Shown: positions 1-4,951 of the stretch, piece by piece
Layout: each line of letters opens with the position of its first letter
Numbering within the stretch: the stretch's first letter is position 1
DNA from: Lysobacter sp.
GTDB taxonomy: Bacteria > Pseudomonadota > Gammaproteobacteria > Xanthomonadales > Xanthomonadaceae
NCBI GenBank assembly: GCA_030151365.1
Contig: JASLDW010000112.1
Coordinates: 1-5,794, forward strand
Length of the DNA: 5,794 nucleotides
Direction of reading: 5' to 3'
Notes under the pieces: generated by a model
Seen by the model: the letters and a program-made list of their open reading frames with translations, nothing else
What the model was told of the DNA's origin: nothing
The model's database searches: none
Translations under genes and position numbers: made by a program

Positions 1-482
1 TCCATCATCGCGCTGAAGCTCTCGCCGGCGGCCTGCCAGGCCTCCAGCGTGCGCTTGAGGGTGGCCTCGTCGATCAGGATGGTCTCGATGCCGGTGCTGC
101 CGGACTGGAAGCGGATCTCCTCCAGGCCCTGGGTATGGGTGGGGTCGGAAATGCCGATGTAGAGGCGGCTGCCGCGCCGGAACAGCGGCAGCACGCCGTG
201 CTTGGCGATCATCTCCGCCGACACCAGCTTCATCGCATCCAGTTGGGGGTCCATGGTCGCCGGATCGAAGACCGGCAGGCCGAACTCCATGGACTGCGCC
301 GCTGCCATGGCGGGAGAGCCGACCAGGCCGCGTTCCACCAGGTAAGTGGCCATCGGCTTGCGGTCGCGGGTGGCGGCTTCCTGGGCTTCGCGCGCGGCGT
401 CGGCATCGAGGGCGCCATCCAGCACCAGGCGCCGGGCGATGCCGGTGATGCCGGCCAGGTTCTGGGTGGGGGCTGCGTTCAT
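1..482 (-). CDS. pilB: Type IV pilus assembly ATPase PilB, N-terminal part (3' end cut by window edge)
   Basis: PilB is the cytoplasmic hexameric ATPase that powers type IV pilus extension. Only the first 160 codons plus two bases are present; the family is usually about 570-580 residues, so the Walker A/B ATPase core lies outside the window. The visible part is the regulatory N-terminal region (T2SSE_N/MshEN type). Residues 17-63 form the helical repeat (RRLVLDGALDADAA, then TYLVERGL). Residues 85-115 carry the conserved LKLVS, KHGVLPLFRRG and GISDPT blocks typical of PilB/GspE N-domains. The start at 482 is chosen because it gives the family-typical opening MNAAPTQNLAGITGIARRL. MshEN domains in some relatives bind c-di-GMP, but the usual RLG opening is not clearly kept here, so binding is uncertain. 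The gene is GC-rich (about 68% in a sampled line) and divergent from the glycan operon. The family call is confident; the symbol rests on the N-domain alone. Confidence 0.9.
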   Translation of the reverse strand, partial: MNAAPTQNLAGITGIARRLVLDGALDADAAREAQEAATRDRKPMATYLVERGLVGSPAMAAAQSMEFGLPVFDPATMDPQLDAMKLVSAEMIAKHGVLPLFRRGSRLYIGISDPTHTQGLEEIRFQSGSTGIETILIDEATLKRTLEAWQAAGESFSAMM

Positions 483-496
483 TCCGCGGGCAGGGC

Positions 497-512
497 TCCG
501 GTCGTTACCGGA
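497..512. repeat. Perfect inverted repeat in the pilB leader
   Basis: TCCGGT-CGTT-ACCGGA is a perfect 6-base inverted repeat with a 4-base loop. It ends 14 bases upstream of the pilB start codon. On the pilB strand the end of the repeat plus the next base reads ACCGGAG, so the only GGAG (499-496) is partly in the stem. GGAG is 13 bases from the ATG, longer than usual. It may be an mRNA hairpin affecting pilB translation or a small operator; either role is inference. Confidence 0.4.
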
Positions 513-583
513 AATTTAACGCACCTGCGCGCCGGAAGCGAATCGGGCGATCGAGGTACCTTAAACTCGTGTCAAACGCCTTT

Positions 584-589
584 GGGGAA
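584..589 (+). promoter_or_regulatory. Ribosome binding site that fixes the glycosyltransferase start
   Basis: GGGGAA lies 7 bases before the ATG at 597, good Shine-Dalgarno spacing. It decides between the long open frame that runs back to 135 across pilB and the true start at 597. The out-of-frame ATG at 590 touches the site and is too close to be used. Confidence 0.7.
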
Positions 590-596
590 ATGCTGC

Positions 597-1472
597 ATGC
601 AGTTGTCGATCATCCTGCCGGCCAAGAACGAGGAGGCCGGCCTGGCCAAGGCTTTGCCTGCATTGCGGGCGCGTTGGCCGGAGGCCGAGGTGATCGTGGT
701 CGATGATGGTTCGACGGACCGGACCGCGGCCGTGGCAAGCGACCATGGGGCACGGGTGCTGTCCTCGCCGTATTCGATGGGCAATGGTGCCGCGATCAAG
801 CGCGGTGCGCGCGTCGCCACGGGCGATACGCTTGTTTTCATGGACGCAGACGGCCAGCACGACCCCACGCATATCCAGTCGTTGCTGGACCAGCTCGATG
901 CCGGTTACGACATGGTGGTGGGTGCGCGCGACTGCAGTGGTCAGGCCAATGCCGGGCGTGGCCTCGCGAATGCCCTGTACAACCGCCTTGCCAGCTGGAT
1001 GACGGGGCATCGCATCCTCGACCTCACGTCCGGTTTCCGCGCGGTGCGCGCCGGCAGGTTCATGGAGTTCCTGCATCTGCTGCCGAACGGCTTCAGTTAT
1101 CCAACCACCAGCACCATGGCGTTCTTCCGCAGCGCGTATCCGGTGGCCTACGTGCCGATTCCGGTCGCGAAGCGCGTGGGCACCAGCAGCCACATTCGCC
1201 CGATCAAGGACGGCATCCGCTTCCTGCTGATCATCTTCAAGATCGCGACGCTGTATTCGCCGTTGAAATTGTTTGTGCCGATTGCTGCATGTTTCGGGTT
1301 GGCGGGACTGAGTTGGTATGCGTGGACATTCCATGAGGCGGGTCGCTTCACCAACATGAGCATGTTGTTGTTAAGTGCAGCAGTGATCGTGTTCCTGATC
1401 GGGCTGGTTTCAGAACAGATCACGAATCTCACCTATCTTGCAGCCCGCGAATCGAATGGCCGCGAATCGTGA
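597..1472 (+). CDS. Family 2 glycosyltransferase, polyprenyl-phosphate sugar synthase type, with two C-terminal membrane segments
   Basis: This 291-residue protein probably transfers a sugar from a nucleotide donor to a polyprenyl phosphate at the cytoplasmic face of the inner membrane, as DPM1, GtrB and ArnC relatives do. The GT-A domain shows SIILPAKNEE (4-13), VIVVDDGSTDRT (32-43), GNGAAIKRGA (62-71) and the metal-binding DAD of FMDADGQHDP (83-85). VVGAR (107-111) and LTSGFRAVR (143-151) follow. KRVGTSSHIRPIKDG (192-206) is the basic loop before the membrane region. Hydrophobic segments lie at about 222-245 and 255-281. The length suits the two-TM DPM1-like class. The start is set by GGGGAA at 584 and by family alignment at MQLSIILPA. 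It is the first gene of the operon and overlaps the next by 17 bases. Codon use shifts about codon 223: third-position GC is about 83% before and about 61% after by hand count. The donor sugar cannot be told; a role in lipid or polysaccharide synthesis remains possible. Confidence 0.88.
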   Translation: MQLSIILPAKNEEAGLAKALPALRARWPEAEVIVVDDGSTDRTAAVASDHGARVLSSPYSMGNGAAIKRGARVATGDTLVFMDADGQHDPTHIQSLLDQLDAGYDMVVGARDCSGQANAGRGLANALYNRLASWMTGHRILDLTSGFRAVRAGRFMEFLHLLPNGFSYPTTSTMAFFRSAYPVAYVPIPVAKRVGTSSHIRPIKDGIRFLLIIFKIATLYSPLKLFVPIAACFGLAGLSWYAWTFHEAGRFTNMSMLLLSAAVIVFLIGLVSEQITNLTYLAARESNGRES

Positions 1473-2187
1473 TGTGCGCGCATCATTGAGGCGCGGTGCC
1501 TCATGGTTGCGGCATACGCCATTCCATCCGCAATGGTTAATGCCGAAAAGAACGGTGGGCGCGGATATTCGGGATTGCCCGGGGCGCGTGCTTGACGTGG
1601 GCGCAGCGGATGGCTGGTTGGCCACGCGGTTGCGGCATGGTGCGGAATATATATCCATCGATTACCCGATGACGGCAATTGGCCTTTACGGGACGCGTCC
1701 TCGCATTTATGCCGACGCATGCCGGATGCCGATCGCGAACGGAAGTATCGATGCCGTCGCTTGCTATGAAGTCGTGGAGCACGTCAGTCGTCCTGACGAT
1801 TTGCTTGCGGAGGTTGCCAGGGTACTGGTGCCCGGAGGCGTGGCCGAATTCACCATGCCATTCTTCTACCCGATCCATGACGCGCCATACGACTACCAGC
1901 GCTGGACGCATCACGGCTGGACAAGGAGTTTGGAGCAGGCGGGGCTGAAACCGGAGCTGATCGAAGCAAGAGGGCATTCGCTCCATGCCGCTGCCACGAC
2001 GTTGTGCCTGGCTCTTGCGGGACCTTTTCACGGAAGACGTCCGTTGGTGGCATTGGTGGCAACCCCCTTCCTTCTACTTGCGCTTCCAATCGTCAATCTT
2101 GCGGCGTGGATCATTGCCGGCCTGTGGCCATCCTGGAGTGCCTTGTCCATCGGCTATCGGGTCTTGGCCAGGAAGCCCGGCCCATGA
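1456..2187 (+). CDS. Class I SAM-dependent methyltransferase with hydrophobic C-terminal segment
   Basis: This 243-residue protein is likely a methyltransferase acting on a glycan or lipid-linked intermediate. The AdoMet-binding motif I is RVLDVGAADGW (44-54), with GAADG in place of the commoner GxGxG. The acidic residue after strand beta 2 is D69 in YISIDYP. DACRMPIANGSIDAV (87-101) and YEVVEHVSRPDDLLAEVARVL (104-124) are classic Methyltransf_11 blocks. PFFYPIHDAPYDYQRWT (135-151) resembles the P-x-DYxRxT loop common in polysaccharide-locus methyltransferases. Residues 197-224 are strongly hydrophobic and look like a membrane anchor or hairpin. The ATG at 1456 is preferred because it keeps HTPFHPQWL (20-28), a segment I recognise from relatives; TTG at 1438 and ATG at 1540 are alternatives. 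It has no strong Shine-Dalgarno, so translational coupling to the overlapping upstream gene is likely. The substrate is unknown. Confidence 0.83.
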   Translation: MAANRDVRASLRRGASWLRHTPFHPQWLMPKRTVGADIRDCPGRVLDVGAADGWLATRLRHGAEYISIDYPMTAIGLYGTRPRIYADACRMPIANGSIDAVACYEVVEHVSRPDDLLAEVARVLVPGGVAEFTMPFFYPIHDAPYDYQRWTHHGWTRSLEQAGLKPELIEARGHSLHAAATTLCLALAGPFHGRRPLVALVATPFLLLALPIVNLAAWIIAGLWPSWSALSIGYRVLARKPGP

Positions 2188-3401
2188 CGCTCCACAGGCG
2201 CCCAATCCTGCTGGTGCTGGCTTCGACTTACCCGAGATGGAAGGGTGATCCTGAGCCCGGCTTCGTGCACGAACTGGCGAAAAGACTTGTCGGTCGTTTC
2301 CGCGTGATTGTCCTTTGTCCGCATGCGATCGGAGCGGCCTCGCGCGAGATCCTGGATGACGTGGAGATCGTTCGCTACCGTTATGCGCCGGGCAAATGGG
2401 AGACACTGGTCAATGATGGCGGCATTGTCGCCAACCTGCGCGCGAACCACTGGAAATATTTTCTGATTCCCGGATTCGTATTTGCCCAGATCTGGCACGC
2501 TTGGCGGATCCTGAGAAGGGAAGGGGTTGATGTCGTTCATGCGCATTGGCTGGTACCTCAGGGGCTTGCTGCAGCGGTGTTGCAGTTCCTGCCCGGTAGA
2601 AAAGTCCCATTCCTGGTGACGTCGCACGGCGCGGACCTTCATGCGCTGCGAGGTGGGGCAATGAATCATTTGAAGCGTTTCGTTGCAAATCGATCCGCGG
2701 CGGCGACGGTCGTAAGTGGGGGGATGAAGGAAAAATTGTGTGCGCTTGGCGTGGATCCGATGAAGGTGTCGGTGTTGCCGATGGGCGTGGACGTTCAGGC
2801 CCGCTTCAGCACCGCCGAATCGGTGCAACGATCGAGTCGAGAGCTCCTTTTTGTCGGGCGTCTTGTCGAGAAGAAGGGGGTGCGTCATTTGCTGGATGCC
2901 ATGCCTTTCGTGCTGCGACGGTTTCCTGATGCGATCCTGACAATCGTCGGTTTCGGCCCGGAAGAAGAAAAATTGAAAGGGCAGGTTTCGATGCTGGGCT
3001 TGGCGCGCAACGTGCGTTTCCTCGGGGCGGTGTCCCAGGCGGAACTTCCGGCCTTGTACCGGCGCGCCGCCTTGTTCGTAGCTCCGTTCATACGCGCGAA
3101 ATCCGGGGATGAGGAAGGGTTGGGCCTGGTGTTGGTGGAGGCGATGGGCTGTGGGTGTCCGCTGCTGGCTGGCAATGTGCCAGCCTTGGCCGAAGTCATA
3201 GGTACCGATTTCCCCGACATGGCGGTTGATCCGTTGGACGTCGCGCGATTTTCCGATCGGATCATCGGGGTGCTGGACGATCCGGGTACGGCGCGTGAAC
3301 GCGCAGCACTGCTGCGGCAGACGATTGGCCGTCGCTTCGACTGGGGAAAAGTCGCGGACGACTATGATCGCTTGCTGAGCTCCGTATTGAAGTCGGCCTG
3401 A
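2184..3401 (+). CDS. Family 4 (GT-B) glycosyltransferase
   Basis: This 405-residue retaining-type glycosyltransferase should add a sugar from a nucleotide donor to a growing glycan in the cytoplasm. The N-terminal acceptor domain begins LLVLASTYPRWKGDPEPGFV (9-28), with the Gly and Pro-rich loop seen in exopolysaccharide enzymes. It continues with VVHAHWLVPQG (117-127) and VTSHGADLHAL (145-155). The donor domain shows LLFVGRLVEKKGVRHLLDA (221-239), whose R226 and K230/K231 are the usual diphosphate contacts, then IVGFGPEEEKL (254-264). The EX7E motif spans E311-E319 in EEGLGLVLVEAMGCGCP. The length is normal for the family and all motifs are intact. The start is the ATG of an ATGA overlap with the upstream stop, preceded by AGGAAG at 2170 with 8-base spacing. 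A longer open frame from 2004 only reads through the methyltransferase in another frame. Linkage and sugar cannot be predicted. Confidence 0.92.
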   Translation: MTLHRRPILLVLASTYPRWKGDPEPGFVHELAKRLVGRFRVIVLCPHAIGAASREILDDVEIVRYRYAPGKWETLVNDGGIVANLRANHWKYFLIPGFVFAQIWHAWRILRREGVDVVHAHWLVPQGLAAAVLQFLPGRKVPFLVTSHGADLHALRGGAMNHLKRFVANRSAAATVVSGGMKEKLCALGVDPMKVSVLPMGVDVQARFSTAESVQRSSRELLFVGRLVEKKGVRHLLDAMPFVLRRFPDAILTIVGFGPEEEKLKGQVSMLGLARNVRFLGAVSQAELPALYRRAALFVAPFIRAKSGDEEGLGLVLVEAMGCGCPLLAGNVPALAEVIGTDFPDMAVDPLDVARFSDRIIGVLDDPGTARERAALLRQTIGRRFDWGKVADDYDRLLSSVLKSA

Positions 3402-3405
3402 ATTG

Positions 3406-4305
3406 ATGAAGACGATGATCAAGCGGGTTGCGCTTTGGGTCGGGTTGTTGCTATGCGTCTTCGCACTGTGGCGTGCGCGCGAAGTGGCCGGCGACGCCAT
3501 CGGCCGGATCAATTTCCCGGGATGGATAACCATCGGGTTCTTGTTGGCGTCCGCATGGTTGCTTGCGGTTCTGGCATGGCGCCGCTATCTGTCAGCCTAT
3601 ACCGAGCGGGATCCGGGTTGGCGTGTCGCAATGCGCCAATTGGGGCTGTTGCTCATAGGCAAATATGTTCCGGGTGGTGTGTTCGGTTTTCTGGCTAGGA
3701 TGTACGACGATGCAAGCGCGTCCCGCGACCGGTTGTTTTGGGCTGGGCTTTCCGAGCAAATCGTGGGCGTCGCCTTGTCGATTGCCGTGGGGTGTATTTT
3801 GTATCTCGCAGCCATGCGGAATGACCTGGTTTGGTTGTACCTGGCACTCCCACTGCCATTCATTTGTGTCATTGGCATGCAGGTGCTGCATCGTTCGGCC
3901 GTGGGGCTGCCACTCTTGCGCCGATACACGAATCCTTCCTTACCCTTCCCGCGGCGCAAACTCTTGGTCGCTGCCATGGTGCAGGTTGCCCAGCAGTTGG
4001 CGTGGGGAATTCTGGTCGCTTTTCTCGCGTACAAGCTATATCACCTGGATGGCTTCGCAGCATTGGGCGTAGCTGGCACTTTCCTGCTTGCGGTTGCCGC
4101 GGGCATGCTCGCGGTATTTGCCCCGGGAGGCATTGGTGTGCGAGAAGTTGTGTTGGTAGGATTGGCGGCCCATTGGCTCAAGACAGAGCAAGCCGTCTTC
4201 CTGACGGCCTTGCTACGGATACTCAATAGTATTCTCGATGCATGTGCTGGCGGGATCGCGGTCTTGTTTGCGAATCGAGTCGGAATAAGGGGTAATCAAA
4301 CATGA
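3406..4305 (+). CDS. LPG_synthase_TM / flippase-like integral membrane protein
   Basis: This 299-residue polytopic inner-membrane protein carries both hallmarks of the LPG_synthase_TM (UPF0104) family: GKYVPGGVFGFLAR (85-98) and FAPGGIGVREVVL (238-250). Hydrophobic stretches lie at about 8-22, 41-57, 118-136, 141-160, 187-208, 218-239 and 264-288. The family includes the membrane half of MprF, which moves aminoacylated lipid, and domains near or fused to glycosyltransferases in surface glycan loci. There is no C-terminal aminoacyl-transfer domain here, so it is not a lysyl-PG synthase. Translocation or support of lipid-linked sugar transfer is an inference from context. The ATG at 3406 is 4 bases after the upstream stop; ATG at 3415 is a possible alternative, and neither has a strong ribosome binding site. 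The gene ends in an ATGA overlap with the next one. The family call is firm and the function is not. Confidence 0.87.
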   Translation: MKTMIKRVALWVGLLLCVFALWRAREVAGDAIGRINFPGWITIGFLLASAWLLAVLAWRRYLSAYTERDPGWRVAMRQLGLLLIGKYVPGGVFGFLARMYDDASASRDRLFWAGLSEQIVGVALSIAVGCILYLAAMRNDLVWLYLALPLPFICVIGMQVLHRSAVGLPLLRRYTNPSLPFPRRKLLVAAMVQVAQQLAWGILVAFLAYKLYHLDGFAALGVAGTFLLAVAAGMLAVFAPGGIGVREVVLVGLAAHWLKTEQAVFLTALLRILNSILDACAGGIAVLFANRVGIRGNQT

Positions 4306-4937
4306 AATGGATCGCCAGATGGCTGCCGCTGCTTAATTTTCGCGGTTCCAATGATTATTGGCAGCAGCGTTATCGCTTGGGAGGCGATTCCGGCGTTGGT
4401 TCGGAGGGAGTGGCCGCGGCCTACAAGGCACAGGTCTTGAATGATTTTGTGCGCGGCAATGACATCAATGATGTCATTGAATTCGGTTGCGGGGACGGTC
4501 GCCAACTCGAATTGGCTGAATATCCGTCCTATCTGGGATTGGATATCAGTGCGAATGCCATTGCCCGTTGTCGTGCGCGCTTCGGACAAGACGCCGGCAA
4601 GCGGTTCGAGTTGCTTGAGAACTACTCGGGGGAAACTGCCGACCTTGCATTGTCGCTCGACGTGCTATTCCACTTGGTCGAGGACGAAGTCTACTTTTCC
4701 CATCTGGAAAGGTTGTTTGGGGCAGGTCGCCGCTTTGTTGTTGTTTACGCGACATCGATAGCCGATGCCCCTCGTACGCTCCGCCATGTGCGTCACCGTC
4801 CAGTGGAGGCTGACATCGATGCTCGTTTCACGGCGTTCGTGAGAATGATCGAGGCCGAAGCAATGTTGCCGCAACCCGTGGAGCACGGGGAAGGCGGTTA
4901 TACGAAGTTCCTTATGTACCGGCGCGCAGATTTCTGA
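4302..4937 (+). CDS. Small class I SAM-dependent methyltransferase
   Basis: This 211-residue soluble protein is a likely methyltransferase. Motif I is VIEFGCGDGRQL (58-69), the standard GxGxG glycine loop. YLGLDIS (77-83) carries D81, the expected ribose contact, and ADLALSLDVLFHLVEDEVY (113-131) is the motif IV region. The N-terminal NDYWQQRYRLGGDSG (17-31) matches the WExRY-like opening of small carbohydrate-locus methyltransferases. No membrane segment is seen, unlike the methyltransferase at the head of the operon, and the two share little sequence, so they probably modify different positions or substrates. The start is the ATG of an ATGA overlap; AAGGGG at 4287-4292 lies 9 bases upstream. 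GC is only about 50% in sampled lines, well below pilB. The coding region contains a 23-base palindrome just before motif I. It is the last gene of the operon, 14 bases from a convergent gene. Confidence 0.85.
   Translation: MKWIARWLPLLNFRGSNDYWQQRYRLGGDSGVGSEGVAAAYKAQVLNDFVRGNDINDVIEFGCGDGRQLELAEYPSYLGLDISANAIARCRARFGQDAGKRFELLENYSGETADLALSLDVLFHLVEDEVYFSHLERLFGAGRRFVVVYATSIADAPRTLRHVRHRPVEADIDARFTAFVRMIEAEAMLPQPVEHGEGGYTKFLMYRRADF
4457..4479. repeat. 23-base palindrome inside the second methyltransferase gene
   Basis: CAATGACATCA-A-TGATGTCATTG has perfect 11-base arms around one central base. It encodes residues just before the AdoMet motif (NDINDVI), so the coding repeat N-D-I/N-D-V accounts for part of the symmetry. 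It could be a protein-binding site or chance; nothing else in the sequence assigns it a role. Confidence 0.6.
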
Positions 4938-4951
4938 GTCGTCTGTTTCCG

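Larger units (their letters stand above)
483..596. promoter_or_regulatory. Divergent intergenic region between pilB and the glycan operon
   Basis: This 114-base spacer separates two genes that point away from each other, so it must hold the start signals of pilB. It probably also holds those of the five-gene operon. It is locally AT-richer at GAAATTTAAC (511-520) and CCTTAAACTC (559-568). On the minus strand TTAAAT, inside the first patch, could be a weak -10 with TTCGCT 17 bases upstream. On the plus strand TTAAAC at 561 could be a -10, but I see no good -35 for it. No RpoN-type GG-N10-GC site is evident. These assignments are guesses; only the divergent arrangement is directly visible. Confidence 0.45.

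Noticed and set aside
135..596. Long upstream extension of the GT2 open frame
   Set aside because: It runs antisense through pilB, has low-complexity Gly/Ala/Arg/His-rich translation and no family match, while GGGGAA plus ATG at 597 starts exactly at the conserved GT2 opening.
561..1334. 257-codon minus-strand open frame opposite the GT2 gene
   Set aside because: It is antisense to a clear GT-A domain, His/Arg-rich, and spans the divergent intergenic region without a plausible start signal.
1438..1455. TTG start for the first methyltransferase
   Set aside because: There is no Shine-Dalgarno before it and ATG at 1456 already includes the recognisable N-terminal segment; kept only as an alternative.
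2154..3533. 459-codon minus-strand open frame opposite the GT4 gene
   Set aside because: It covers an intact GT4 gene with every family motif; its translation is rich in His, Arg and Gln with no recognisable domain, as expected for a shadow frame in GC-rich DNA.
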